DNA of 6,748 nt from Alphaproteobacteria bacterium (GCA_019508105.1 JAEKMB010000305.1:1-6748); one strand, 5' to 3'; positions 1-6,407 are shown, counted from the first letter of the stretch. The notes: generated from the sequence alone by a model not told the origin. Numbers and translations are program-made.

Positions 1-958
1 CGGCGCTGTAGGTGGCGCCCACATCTTCGGTGGCGGTGCCGCTTTCGGGATTGACCACCGACAGGGTCACCTTGTCCTTGCTGAGATTCAGCTTCACGGC
101 GCGGGTCTTGTCGGCGCTGATGGTGGACACCCGGTCCACGCTTTGCGCGAACTCCTTGGCTTCCAGCGCCAGGGACTTGTCGTTGCCGGACGGAATGACC
201 CGCTCATAGGGCGGGAAATTGCCGTCAATCAGCTTGGAGGTCAGTTCCACGCCATTGAAGCCGAACTGGATCTTGGTGTCCGACAGCGAGATGTCGATGG
301 CGCCGTCGGCGTCGTCCAGCAGCTTCATCAGCTCGCCCACTGTCTTGCGCGGAATGATCACGCCCGGAATGTCGCCGGCGCCGTCCGGCAGTTCCAATTC
401 ATAACGCGCCAACCGATGGCCGTCCGTCGCCACGGCGCGCATCACCGGCGGCTTGGCGTCCTTGGCGGCATGGACATAGATGCCGTTGAGGTAATAGCGG
501 GTTTCCTCGGTCGAGATGGCAAAGCGCGTCTTGGCGATGATGCGCTTGAGGTCGTCGGCCGCCAGGCGGAACTTGTGCGGCAGGGCGCCGGCCGCCATCT
601 GGGGAAAATCCTCGCGCGGCAGGCAGGACAGCTCAAAGCGCGACGTGCCGGCGGACACCGCCAGCCGTCCGCCTTCGCTGGACAGAAGCTCGGCCTGGAC
701 CTGGGCGCCGTCGGGGAGCTTCCTCACAATGTCGTAGAGCATGTGGGCGGGGGCGGTAGCCGAGCCGTTGCGCAGCACATCGGCGGGCAGGGCTTCGACA
801 ATCTCGATATCCAGATCGGTGGCGGTGAGCTTGAGCTGGCCCTTGGCGGCCTCGATCAGCACATTGGACAGGATCGGGATGGTGTTGCGGCGCTCCACCA
901 CGCTTTGCACATGGTTGAGCGCTTTCAGGAATGCGCCGCGTTCAACGTTGATCTTCAT
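1..958 (-). CDS. dnaN: DNA polymerase III beta subunit (sliding clamp), C-terminus cut by window edge
   Basis: This gene encodes the ring-shaped clamp that encircles DNA, tethers polymerase III and serves as docking platform for repair and Hda-type regulators. The leftward frame starts at an ATG (956-958) and stays open for 319 codons to the window edge. Bacterial clamps are usually near 370 residues, so about 50 are missing, including the C-terminal part of the third domain. The start MKINVERGAFLKAL, the segment VVERRNTIPILSNVLIEA (about residues 20-37), the ATDLDIEI strand (46-53) and the ATDGHRLARYEL segment in domain 2 are typical of the family. No strong Shine-Dalgarno precedes the ATG. 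The gene follows dnaA on the same strand after 220 nt, but an intrinsic terminator lies between them, so dnaN probably has its own promoter. I saw no frameshift or internal stop. Identification is certain; only the missing end is unknown. Confidence 0.97.
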   Translation of the reverse strand, partial: MKINVERGAFLKALNHVQSVVERRNTIPILSNVLIEAAKGQLKLTATDLDIEIVEALPADVLRNGSATAPAHMLYDIVRKLPDGAQVQAELLSSEGGRLAVSAGTSRFELSCLPREDFPQMAAGALPHKFRLAADDLKRIIAKTRFAISTEETRYYLNGIYVHAAKDAKPPVMRAVATDGHRLARYELELPDGAGDIPGVIIPRKTVGELMKLLDDADGAIDISLSDTKIQFGFNGVELTSKLIDGNFPPYERVIPSGNDKSLALEAKEFAQSVDRVSTISADKTRAVKLNLSKDKVTLSVVNPESGTATEDVGATYSA

Positions 959-974
959 CGTTCTACCGCTCGGT

Positions 975-1002
975 TAGCTAGCCCGGTTCGCCGGCCTGAC
1001 AA
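975..1002 (-). promoter_or_regulatory. Weak candidate promoter for dnaN
   Basis: Because the dnaA terminator lies upstream, a dnaN promoter is expected between 959 and 1097. The best -35 I see on the minus strand is TTGTCA (997-1002, one mismatch to TTGACA). The hexamer 16 bp further on is TAGCTA (975-980), which matches a -10 poorly. A GANTC methylation-type site (GACTC, 1056-1060) lies further upstream. The 959-1097 stretch shows nothing else I can name, and another start site is quite possible. Confidence 0.2.
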
Positions 1003-1097
1003 GGCCTGCAAATGCCCGTTTTTCTTGTGTTTGGGAGAGCCCCGATTGGCCCCAAGACTCAAGGCCCAGACCATAGCAGAAAGCTGGGTTTCAAGCC

Positions 1098-1131
1098 AAA
1101 AAAAACAGGCGGAAAACCGGAGTTTTCCGCC
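1098..1131 (-). terminator. Rho-independent terminator of dnaA
   Basis: On the minus strand a perfect 10-bp stem (GGCGGAAAAC paired with GTTTTCCGCC, arms 1122-1131 and 1108-1117, four-base loop 1118-1121) is followed, two bases later, by eight consecutive T (1105-1098). This is a textbook intrinsic terminator, 47 nt after the dnaA stop codon. It implies that most dnaA transcripts end before dnaN. Confidence 0.9.
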
Positions 1132-1178
1132 CATTTTGGACCCTGAAAAGACTGGCTTTTCCGGCTTGGAAAAAGTCC

Positions 1179-2630
1179 TCAGATTTCGGGGCGCCGCTGG
1201 AGCATCTGGGAGAGGAAATCCACCTCCTGGCGGAACAGGGCATCCTCCACGATCAGGGCCTCGATGCGGCGGCAGGCATGCAAGACCGTGGTGTGGTCGC
1301 GGCCCCCGAAACGCCGCCCGATCTCGGGCAGGGACCGGGTGGTCAGCTTGCGCGACAGGTACATGGCGACCTGGCGGGGGCGGGCGACCCGGCGGGCGCG
1401 CTGGGGCGAATGAAAGTCCTTCACGTCCAGCTTGTAGAATTCGGCGGTCTTTTTCTGGATGTCCTCGATCGAGGTCTTGGCCCCTGGCCCGGCCCGCAGG
1501 CCCACCGCTTCCTCGGCGGTCTCCAGGGTGACCGGCTTCTTGGTCAGGTCGGCATAGGTGGCCAGCTTGGTGAAGACCCCGATCAACTCGCGGGGAGAGG
1601 CATCGTCCATGTCGGCGATGCGTTCCAGCACGCTTTCAGGCAGCACCACTTCGGGCTTGTGACGGGTGAATTCGGTGGCGCGGGATTTGAGGATCGCAAG
1701 CCTTGTGTCGCGGTCGGGCTTGTCCAGGCCCACGCAAAGCCCGCCGGCCAGCCGCGATTTGACGTCGGCGCCCAGGCCTTCCAGCGCCTGGGGCGGCCGG
1801 TCGGCGGCGATCACCACCCGGCGGCGCAGATCCGCAAAGGCGTTGACGGTGTAGAGGAACTCCGACGCCGTGGCGGCCGAGCGGCAGATATGCTGCAGGT
1901 CGTCGATGATCAGCACTTCGGCGGTGCGCAGCTCTTCCTTGAAGGCCAAGGTGTCCTTGCGATAGAGCGCGCCCAGGAAGTGGCGCATGAAATCCTCGGC
2001 GCGCAGGAACAAGGTACGCTTGCCGCGCTTGCGGAATTCCAGCGCCGCGGCATTCAGCAGATGCGTCTTGCCGAGGCCGAAGCCGCCATGGATGTAGAGC
2101 AGCGGAATGTCGGCCTGCTGGCCATCGGCGAAGCTGCGCGCGGCGCCATGGCCGAACTGGTTGGCGGCGCCGGGAATAAAGCTGTCAAAGGTCTGCTGTG
2201 GATGCAGCATCCGATTCCACAGGCCTTTATCGTCTTCATTGGCGCGGCTTTCGCTGCGCGGCGAAATGTAGGAGACGCTGGCCGGCGCATCGCTGAGGCC
2301 CTGATGCTGGGCCTCGCGCGGGATGGCGCCGCCGATCACCGGGGCCGGCGTGGCGCTGATCACAATGGCCAGTGAGGCGGGCCGGAAACCCTCGGCAAGA
2401 AAGGCTTTTTCGATGCGGGTGACATAATGATTGGCCACCCAGTTGCGCACAAAGGGCTTGGCGGCGCCGATTTTCAACTCGTCACTGTCGAAGGATTCCA
2501 GGTTCAGCGGCCCGATCCAGGCGTCAAACACCGGATCGCCCAACTCGCGGCGCATGCGCTCGCGCACCGCCGCCCATGCCGCCCGCCAGTCCGGTATCGA
2601 TTTTCCTACTTGCACCATGTCATTACCCAT
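1179..2630 (-). CDS. dnaA: Chromosomal replication initiator protein DnaA
   Basis: DnaA is the AAA+ ATPase that binds DnaA boxes, melts the origin and loads the helicase. The 483-residue product has normal family length. Domain I covers about residues 10-90 and a variable linker about 91-140. The AAA+ core begins near TFDSFIPG (147-154). Walker A is GGFGLGKTH (182-190, Lys188) and Walker B is VLIIDDLQ (239-246). Sensor 1 is AADRPP (275-280), the arginine finger is Arg293 in KSRLAGGL, and the sensor 2 arginine is Arg347 in SPRELIG. The DNA-binding domain IV ends with the signature [12 protein letters not shown] (442-453). The ATG at 2630 is favoured because AGGAA lies 8 nt before it; a second in-frame ATG exists four codons later. 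The segment after Walker B ([10 protein letters not shown]) departs from the usual GKxSTQEEFF. The gene lies 59 nt after a rhodanese gene, with which it is probably co-transcribed, and ends at a strong terminator. Confidence 0.98.
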   Translation of the reverse strand: MGNDMVQVGKSIPDWRAAWAAVRERMRRELGDPVFDAWIGPLNLESFDSDELKIGAAKPFVRNWVANHYVTRIEKAFLAEGFRPASLAIVISATPAPVIGGAIPREAQHQGLSDAPASVSYISPRSESRANEDDKGLWNRMLHPQQTFDSFIPGAANQFGHGAARSFADGQQADIPLLYIHGGFGLGKTHLLNAAALEFRKRGKRTLFLRAEDFMRHFLGALYRKDTLAFKEELRTAEVLIIDDLQHICRSAATASEFLYTVNAFADLRRRVVIAADRPPQALEGLGADVKSRLAGGLCVGLDKPDRDTRLAILKSRATEFTRHKPEVVLPESVLERIADMDDASPRELIGVFTKLATYADLTKKPVTLETAEEAVGLRAGPGAKTSIEDIQKKTAEFYKLDVKDFHSPQRARRVARPRQVAMYLSRKLTTRSLPEIGRRFGGRDHTTVLHACRRIEALIVEDALFRQEVDFLSQMLQRRPEI

Positions 2631-2638
2631 TTTTGTTG

Positions 2639-2643
2639 TTCCT
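2639..2643 (-). promoter_or_regulatory. Ribosome binding site of dnaA
   Basis: Minus-strand AGGAA is placed 8 nt before the ATG at 2628-2630. It decides the upstream start (MGNDMVQ) over the ATG four codons later. The stem-loop at 2647-2667 ends three bases before it. Confidence 0.65.
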
Positions 2644-2646
2644 GTT

Positions 2647-2667
2647 CCGGCACGTATTCGTGTCCGG
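2647..2667 (-). other. Stem-loop next to the dnaA ribosome binding site
   Basis: On the minus strand CCGG-A-CACG (2667-2659) pairs with CGTG-CCGG (2654-2647), giving eight base pairs with one bulged A (2663) around an AATA loop. It lies in the 59-nt gap between the rhodanese stop and the dnaA start. No T run follows, so it is not an intrinsic terminator. Its base is three nucleotides from the AGGAA. A role in dnaA mRNA translation or stability is an inference from position only. Confidence 0.5.
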
Positions 2668-2689
2668 TGTTGGTCTAGCCCCTGACGCC

Positions 2690-3124
2690 TTATCCTTGGC
2701 GCCAGGGAAGATTTTCGGCCTTCCAGCCATTGGTCGTGCCGCGATGGCCTTCTTGATCGGCATCGCCTTCAAAGCCGCCCGCAATGTTGAAGGCCTGGGC
2801 AAAGCCGGCCTCGGTGAGGGCGATGGCGGCGGCCCTGGAGCGCGCGCCCGAGCGGCACAGCAGCATCACCGGCGCGGAGGGATCAGCCAGCGCCTGTCCG
2901 GCTTCGGTCACAAAGCCGGGATTGCGCGCCCCGCCGGGAAAGCTCTGCCATTCAATGCAATGGACCTGGCGGCCAAGCTCGGAAAGGTCGGGCAGGCCGA
3001 CAAAGTTCCATTCCGCCACGGTGCGCACATCGACCAGTTGGGCTTTGGGATTGGCCTTCAGGCGCTCCCAGGCCTCGGTGGCGCTGATATCGCCGGCATA
3101 GGGGGAAGAGGAAGAAGGGGCCAT
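2690..3124 (-). CDS. Single-domain rhodanese-like protein
   Basis: Rhodaneses carry a persulfide on an active-site cysteine and move sulfur from a donor such as thiosulfate to an acceptor; the physiological partner is rarely known. The 144-residue product is one rhodanese domain with no signal peptide or membrane segment, so probably cytoplasmic. The structural motif VDVRTVAEW lies at 31-39 and the six-residue active loop CRSGAR at 90-95, with Cys90 as the predicted nucleophile. The C-terminal GWKAENLPW (133-141) is typical of bacterial single-domain members. The cysteine is present, so the protein should be active rather than one of the cysteine-less regulatory forms. The gene sits between rpsT and dnaA, 59 nt before dnaA, behind a good promoter. 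No strong Shine-Dalgarno precedes the ATG at 3124. The family is clear; substrate and any link to replication are unknown. Confidence 0.9.
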   Translation of the reverse strand: MAPSSSSPYAGDISATEAWERLKANPKAQLVDVRTVAEWNFVGLPDLSELGRQVHCIEWQSFPGGARNPGFVTEAGQALADPSAPVMLLCRSGARSRAAAIALTEAGFAQAFNIAGGFEGDADQEGHRGTTNGWKAENLPWRQG

Positions 3125-3253
3125 GCTTGATGCCTAAGTGACAATTCAGGGGCGGCCGGGGTCTTCGCCCAGCACAACAACGTCATAATTGGAAGAATTT
3201 AGGGACTGCTATGTTTTCGGGCAGGGCCGAAATACCACCAGTCCATGCTGAAT

Positions 3254-3282
3254 ATTTTAGATTTACTTGTTTTTGTCTTCAA
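3254..3282 (-). promoter_or_regulatory. Probable sigma70-type promoter for rhodanese-dnaA
   Basis: On the minus strand TTGAAG (3282-3277, four of six matches to TTGACA) and TAAAAT (3259-3254, five of six to TATAAT) are separated by exactly 17 bp. Transcription would begin near 3247, leaving a leader of roughly 120 nt before the rhodanese ATG. I see no equally good promoter between the rhodanese gene and dnaA. Confidence 0.6.
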
Positions 3283-3414
3283 CATGACCGCGCACACCCC
3301 ATCCCGTTGGTTAAGATACGCCCAGCTCGCTTCGCTCTACAAGGGAATGAACTGCGAACAAATGGTCTGATTCGAAAATTTTTTCGCTTTTATGAATGAG
3401 CTAAATGGTTGTGA

Positions 3415-3444
3415 CGTATACGGAAAATGACAGTTCCGGACCAA
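3415..3444 (-). promoter_or_regulatory. Weaker second candidate promoter upstream of rhodanese-dnaA
   Basis: Minus-strand TTGGTC (3444-3439) and TATACG (3420-3415) are 18 bp apart. The -10 hexamer is identical to the one proposed for rpsT, but the -35 matches the consensus at only three of six positions. It lies just downstream of the IHF-consensus match. Confidence 0.25.
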
Positions 3445-3453
3445 GCTTTTTTG

Positions 3454-3466
3454 AATCAGTCACTTA
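3454..3466 (+). promoter_or_regulatory. Match to the IHF binding consensus
   Basis: AATCAGTCACTTA fits WATCARNNNNTTR at every defined position. It overlaps a GANTC site (3453-3457) and lies in the AT-rich region. Such a match is expected by chance in only a few percent of stretches this long. IHF commonly bends DNA in bacterial origins and promoters, but binding here is inference. Confidence 0.35.
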
Positions 3467-3530
3467 AGCCGCCAATCGTCCGTGTTGCGCCGCGAAATAC
3501 CACGCCTTGGTGACACTCAGCACACGGACA

Positions 3531-3561
3531 AATAAAAAAGGCCCGGAATTGCTTCCGGACC
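3531..3561 (-). terminator. Rho-independent terminator of rpsT
   Basis: On the minus strand GGTCCGGAA (3561-3553) pairs with TTCCGGGCC (3548-3540) around a GCAA loop, nine pairs including one G-U. A T-rich tail, TTTTTTATT (3539-3531), follows directly. It ends the S20 message 40 nt after the stop codon and separates rpsT from the dnaA control region. Confidence 0.9.
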
Positions 3562-3574
3562 TTGATCTGCACTT

Positions 3575-3590
3575 GAATCCGCAAGGATTC
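3575..3590. repeat. Perfect inverted repeat with a GANTC site in each arm
   Basis: GAATCC (3575-3580) and GGATTC (3585-3590) flank GCAA, giving a six-pair hairpin in the 3' untranslated part of rpsT, between the stop codon and the terminator. Each arm carries a GANTC site, the target of the alphaproteobacterial cell-cycle methylase CcrM. It may simply add stability to the end of the rpsT message. Confidence 0.5.
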
Positions 3591-3601
3591 CAGCATGTTC
3601 G

Positions 3602-3868
3602 TTATTTTGACAGTTTTGAGACCCGTTTGGTCAGGCGCGACACTTTCCGCGAGCCGGTATTCTTGTGCAGCACCCCTTTGGACACGCCGCGCATGATTTC
3701 CGGCTCCGCGGCCTTCAGGGCGGCCAGGGCGGCCTTCTTGTCACCCGAGGCGATGGCTTCCTCGACCTTGCGGATAAAGCCGCGCACGCGGGTCTTGCGC
3801 GCCGTATTGATGGCGGTGCGCTTGGCCGTGGTGCGGACGCGCTTCTTGGCGGAGGCGATATTGGGCAT
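3602..3868 (-). CDS. rpsT: 30S ribosomal protein S20
   Basis: S20 is a primary 16S rRNA binding protein of the small subunit. The 88-residue product is basic, with the family start [12 protein letters not shown], many Lys and Arg through the N-terminal half, and the mid-protein segment [23 protein letters not shown] that contains the conserved KGVLHKNT core. Length agrees with the usual 87-90. AAGGA (3879-3875) lies six nt before the ATG, and a well-formed promoter (3903-3931) and terminator (3531-3561) frame the gene, so it is a one-gene transcription unit. In E. coli S20 controls its own translation; nothing in this short leader lets me say whether that holds here. Placement between an enoyl-CoA hydratase gene and the dnaA region fits the alphaproteobacterial order. 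Confidence 0.97.
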   Translation of the reverse strand: MPNIASAKKRVRTTAKRTAINTARKTRVRGFIRKVEEAIASGDKKAALAALKAAEPEIMRGVSKGVLHKNTGSRKVSRLTKRVSKLSK

Positions 3869-3874
3869 GAAAAG

Positions 3875-3879
3875 TCCTT
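3875..3879 (-). promoter_or_regulatory. Ribosome binding site of rpsT
   Basis: Minus-strand AAGGA is spaced six nucleotides from the rpsT ATG (3868-3866). It is one of the two clear Shine-Dalgarno sequences in the window, as expected for a highly expressed ribosomal protein. Confidence 0.75.
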
Positions 3880-3898
3880 GGATTTAGGCGAAAAGAGG

Positions 3899-3913
3899 GG
3901 GGCGTATAGCCCC
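3899..3913 (-). other. Inverted repeat overlapping the rpsT -10 element
   Basis: GGGGC-TATAC-GCCCC on the minus strand is a perfect five-pair inverted repeat whose loop holds most of the -10 hexamer TATACG. The bases after it read CCTCTTTTC. For transcripts coming from mutM and the hydratase gene this could act as a weak terminator; it could equally be an operator. It is too short to decide. Confidence 0.3.
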
Positions 3914-3931
3914 GGACGGGCTTCGGGTCAA
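3903..3931 (-). promoter_or_regulatory. Promoter of rpsT
   Basis: On the minus strand TTGACC (3931-3926, five of six matches to TTGACA) and TATACG (3908-3903) are separated by exactly 17 bp. Transcription would start near 3896, giving a leader of about 28 nt. The promoter begins 7 nt after the hydratase stop codon (3939-3941). Confidence 0.75.
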
Positions 3932-3938
3932 TATTTGG

Positions 3939-4706
3939 CTACTGGTCCTTGAAGCCGGGTTTGCGCTTCTCGGCAAAGGCCGCCATGCCTTCCTTCTGGT
4001 CGGCGGTGGCGAACATGGCGTGGAATAGCCGGCGCTCGAAATGCAGGCCTTCGGACAGGCTGGTTTCCAGGGCGCGATTGACTGCCTCCTTGACCATCTG
4101 GGCGGCGGGAGAGGATTGGGCGGCGATCTTCTGGGCCGCCTTCAAGGCCTCGTCCAGCAACATGTCGGCCGGCACCACCCGGGCCGCCAGGCCGCAGCTT
4201 TCCGCTTCCGCCGCGTCCATAGTGCGGCCGGTCAGGCACAGATCCATGGCCTTGGACTTGCCGACAATACGGGTCAGCCGCTGGCTGCCGCCCAGCCCCG
4301 GCATGATGCCAAGGGTGATCTCCGGCTGGCCGAAACGGGCGGTGTCGGCGGCGATGATAAAATCGCATATCAGTGCCAGTTCGCAGCCGCCGCCCAGGGC
4401 ATGGCCGGCGACGGCTGCGATGATGGGCTTTTTGATGCGGGCCAGCCGATCGAACTGCGCCCCGAACAGGTTTTCCCGGTACATGTCGGAATAACTTTTG
4501 GGCGCCATCTCCTTGATGTCGGCGCCGGCGGCAAAGGCGCGTTCACTGCCGGTGACGATCATGCAGCGCACCTCGGTCCCGCGATCCCAGGCTTCCAGCG
4601 CCTCGGCCAGCTCGTTCAGCAGCGCGGTGTTCAGCGCATTCAGCGCATCGGGCCGGTTCAGGGTGGCAATGCCCACCGCACCCTTGATCTCTGTGGTGAT
4701 GTTCAT
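3939..4706 (-). CDS. Enoyl-CoA hydratase (crotonase family)
   Basis: The product should hydrate 2-trans-enoyl-CoA to 3-hydroxyacyl-CoA in fatty-acid or branched-chain amino-acid breakdown, in the cytoplasm. It has 255 residues, the normal length. The oxyanion-hole segment [10 protein letters not shown] spans 58-67 (Ala62), and [12 protein letters not shown] spans 101-112 with the second oxyanion glycine (Gly106) and the first catalytic Glu109. FGQPEI (125-130) supplies the second, Glu129. Both glutamates are present, so true hydratase activity is likely rather than another crotonase reaction. The C-terminal segment [19 protein letters not shown] and the rest closely resemble mitochondrial short-chain hydratase. 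The frame stays open for 54 codons upstream into mutM, but I chose the ATG at 4706 because family alignment begins there and it follows the mutM stop by 7 nt, implying co-transcription. No clear Shine-Dalgarno is seen. The preferred chain length cannot be read from sequence. Confidence 0.93.
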   Translation of the reverse strand: MNITTEIKGAVGIATLNRPDALNALNTALLNELAEALEAWDRGTEVRCMIVTGSERAFAAGADIKEMAPKSYSDMYRENLFGAQFDRLARIKKPIIAAVAGHALGGGCELALICDFIIAADTARFGQPEITLGIMPGLGGSQRLTRIVGKSKAMDLCLTGRTMDAAEAESCGLAARVVPADMLLDEALKAAQKIAAQSSPAAQMVKEAVNRALETSLSEGLHFERRLFHAMFATADQKEGMAAFAEKRKPGFKDQ

Positions 4707-4713
4707 GTCTGTC

Positions 4714-5586
4714 TCACGTCTGGCATTTTGGACAATAGAAAGTGGAACGGCCGGCCTGGACGATGCGCTTGACCGTGCCCTTGCACCCCAGTTTGCACGC
4801 TTTTCCTTCGCGGCCATAGACCAGGAAATGATGCTGGAAACTGCCCGGATCGCCGGTGGCCTGGGCATGGTCGCGCAAGGTCGAGCCGCCGGCGGCGATG
4901 GCGTCTTTCAGGACGCGTCTGATCGCCGATACCAAGGGCGGTAACCGGTCCTTGCGGATGGACCCGGCCAGGCGCTTGGGCGAGATTTTCGCCCGGAACA
5001 AGGCTTCACAAACATAGATGTTGCCCAGCCCCGCGATCAGCCGCTGGTCCAGCAGCGCCGACTTGATGGGCGTCTTCTTGCCGTCCAGCGCATGCGCGAG
5101 ATAGGTGGCGTTGAATTTCCCCGACAGGGGTTCGATGCCGATATCCCGGAACAGCTTGTCTTCGTCCAGATGTGCCGTCTGGATCAAGGTCATCAGCCCG
5201 AAGCGGCGATGATCGTTGAAGATGATGCGGGCCGGGGCATCGGTTTCGAACACCACATGGTCGTGCTTGCCGGTGCCGGCGCCTTGCGGCGCCTTGTCAT
5301 AGACATAGGAGCCGATGCGGCGCTGTTTTCCTTCGGCATAGACACTCATGCGGCCGGACATGCCCAGATGGATCACCAGGGTCTCGCCGCTGTCCAGGTC
5401 CGCCAGCAGATATTTGGCCCGCCGCCGCAGAGCCGTGACTTGGCGTCCGCGCATGCGGGCCGTGAAGTCGCGCGGGAAGGGAATGCGCAAATCGCCCCGC
5501 CGGGTCTGAACATCGGTCAGGACATGGCCTTCCATCACGGGCAACAGGCCCAGGCGCACAGTCTCGACTTCGGGAAGTTCAGGCAT
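4714..5586 (-). CDS. mutM: Formamidopyrimidine-DNA glycosylase (8-oxoguanine repair)
   Basis: MutM (Fpg) removes 8-oxoguanine and ring-opened purines from DNA and cuts the abasic site by beta,delta-elimination. The 290-residue product starts with [10 protein letters not shown], giving the catalytic Pro2 and Glu3 after methionine removal. Lys58 sits in the conserved RRAKYLL segment, followed by [15 protein letters not shown] marks the damage-binding region, and [14 protein letters not shown] marks the helix-two-turn-helix part. The C-terminal zinc finger has Cys264, Cys268, Cys285 and Cys288, with Arg280 in GRSTFYC. The first cysteine pair is spaced by three residues (CKLGC) instead of two as in E. 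coli. The gene diverges from ubiE across 68 bp and runs into the hydratase gene. The start codon is fixed by the required Pro-Glu N-terminus, although no good Shine-Dalgarno precedes it. Confidence 0.97.
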   Translation of the reverse strand: MPELPEVETVRLGLLPVMEGHVLTDVQTRRGDLRIPFPRDFTARMRGRQVTALRRRAKYLLADLDSGETLVIHLGMSGRMSVYAEGKQRRIGSYVYDKAPQGAGTGKHDHVVFETDAPARIIFNDHRRFGLMTLIQTAHLDEDKLFRDIGIEPLSGKFNATYLAHALDGKKTPIKSALLDQRLIAGLGNIYVCEALFRAKISPKRLAGSIRKDRLPPLVSAIRRVLKDAIAAGGSTLRDHAQATGDPGSFQHHFLVYGREGKACKLGCKGTVKRIVQAGRSTFYCPKCQT

Positions 5587-5654
5587 GGACCCGTATTAAA
5601 TGGTCGCGGGGCGCGGCGGTAGCCTGTTGCAGCCGGGGCAGCTATGTTGCGGCT
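5587..5654. promoter_or_regulatory. Short divergent control region between mutM and ubiE
   Basis: These 68 bp must supply or contain parts of promoters for both directions. On the minus strand TTTAAT lies about 10 nt before the mutM ATG, which would give a very short or absent leader. On the plus strand TATGTT (5643-5648) lies just before ubiE, without a matching -35. Neither candidate is convincing. No Shine-Dalgarno is evident on either side. Confidence 0.35.
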
Positions 5655-6407
5655 ATGACTGAGAAAACCGTCAGTTTCGGTTTCCGCGACGTGCCCGAAG
5701 GCGAAAAAGAGGCCCTTGTCAAAGAGGTCTTCTCCTCGGTGGCGGCGCGCTACGACCTGATGAACGACCTGATGAGCGCCGGCGTCCACCGCATCTGGAA
5801 AGACGCCATGGTGGAATGGCTCAATCCCCAGCCGGGCTGGAAGAGCCTGGACGTGGCCGGCGGCACCGGCGACATCGCTTTCCGCATTGTCGAACTGGCG
5901 CGGGCGCGGGGCGGCGAAGCGGCCATGACGGTGTGCGACATCAACCAGCAGATGCTGGACGAGGGGGTGCGCCGCGCGGCGGAGAAAAACGAAACAGCGA
6001 TCGAGTGGATATGCGGCAATGCCGAAAGCCTGCCATTCCCGGACGCGCATTTTGATTCCTATACCATTGCCTTCGGCATCCGGAACGTCACCCATATCGA
6101 ACAGGCGCTGGCCGAAGCGCGGCGGGTGCTCAAACCCGGCGGGCGTTTCCTCTGCCTGGAATTTTCCAAAGTCGAGGTGCCGGGACTGGACACGCTGTAT
6201 GACGCCTATTCCTTCAAGCTGATGCCCAAGATCGGCGGGCTGGTGGCCAAGGATGAAGAGTCCTATCGCTACCTGGCCGAAAGCATCCGCCGCTTCCCGC
6301 CCCAGGCGAAATTCGCCCAGATGATCGCCGATGCCGGGCTGGAGCAAGTAAAGGTGCGCAATCTGTCCGGCGGCATCGCCGCCATGCATTCTGCCTGGCG
6401 CATCTGA
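5655..6407 (+). CDS. ubiE: Ubiquinone/menaquinone biosynthesis C-methyltransferase UbiE
   Basis: UbiE uses S-adenosylmethionine to methylate the ring carbon of 2-methoxy-6-polyprenyl-1,4-benzoquinol in ubiquinone synthesis, and demethylmenaquinol where menaquinone is made. The product is 250 residues, the usual size. The N-terminal family signature [20 protein letters not shown] (26-45) precedes the SAM-binding motif [13 protein letters not shown] (65-76). The acidic motif VCDIN lies at 93-97. The post-motif [16 protein letters not shown] (157-172) and the family ending [15 protein letters not shown] (236-250) complete it. The ATG at 5655 gives the family N-terminus. The ubiB ATG shares one base with the stop codon (TGATG), a sign of translational coupling. 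An alphaproteobacterium would be expected to use it for ubiquinone. Confidence 0.97.
   Translation: MTEKTVSFGFRDVPEGEKEALVKEVFSSVAARYDLMNDLMSAGVHRIWKDAMVEWLNPQPGWKSLDVAGGTGDIAFRIVELARARGGEAAMTVCDINQQMLDEGVRRAAEKNETAIEWICGNAESLPFPDAHFDSYTIAFGIRNVTHIEQALAEARRVLKPGGRFLCLEFSKVEVPGLDTLYDAYSFKLMPKIGGLVAKDEESYRYLAESIRRFPPQAKFAQMIADAGLEQVKVRNLSGGIAAMHSAWRI

Larger units (their letters stand above)
3125..3530. other. AT-rich non-coding region upstream of the rhodanese-dnaA pair
   Basis: These 406 bases carry no convincing gene. I counted 131 G or C in 3181-3480 (about 44%), and only 19 of 60 in 3361-3420, against about 70% in a sample line of ubiE. The stretch holds a good leftward promoter (3254-3282), a weaker one (3415-3444), an IHF-consensus match (3454-3466), GANTC sites at 3369-3373 and 3453-3457, a 14-bp inverted repeat CGAAAA-TT-TTTTCG (3373-3386), and a small stem in the leader (TTTCGG 3215-3220 with CCGAAA 3227-3232). 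I found no close match to the DnaA box TTATCCACA on either strand. It is best read as the control region of the rhodanese-dnaA unit; an origin function is possible but not shown. Confidence 0.6.

Noticed and set aside
143..1531. A 462-codon rightward open frame across dnaN and dnaA
   Set aside because: It is antisense to two certain genes, crosses the dnaA terminator, and its product has no recognisable domain. Long antisense frames are common in GC-rich DNA.
1278..2375. A 365-codon rightward open frame inside dnaA
   Set aside because: It is the mirror of the dnaA reading frame, with a repetitive Gly/Ala/Gln-rich product and no motif.
3211..3399. A 62-codon rightward open frame in the AT-rich region
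   Set aside because: Codon use is unlike the neighbours, there is no ribosome binding site, the product is not recognisable, and it covers the proposed rhodanese-dnaA promoter on the opposite strand.
3311..3467. CtrA binding sites (TTAA-N7-TTAA)
   Set aside because: Only isolated TTAA half-sites occur, in GGTTAAG and CTTAAG, without a partner at the right spacing.
3125..3530. A firm call of oriC
   Set aside because: No TTATCCACA-like 9-mers are visible by eye on either strand, and alphaproteobacterial origins often lie away from dnaA. AT-richness and one IHF match are not enough.
3434..3561. Nine-base direct repeat TTCCGGACC at 3434-3442 and 3553-3561, as a possible duplicated terminator
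   Set aside because: The second copy is one arm of the rpsT terminator. The first forms only a five-pair stem with no T run, and a nine-base repeat in this much DNA is weak evidence.
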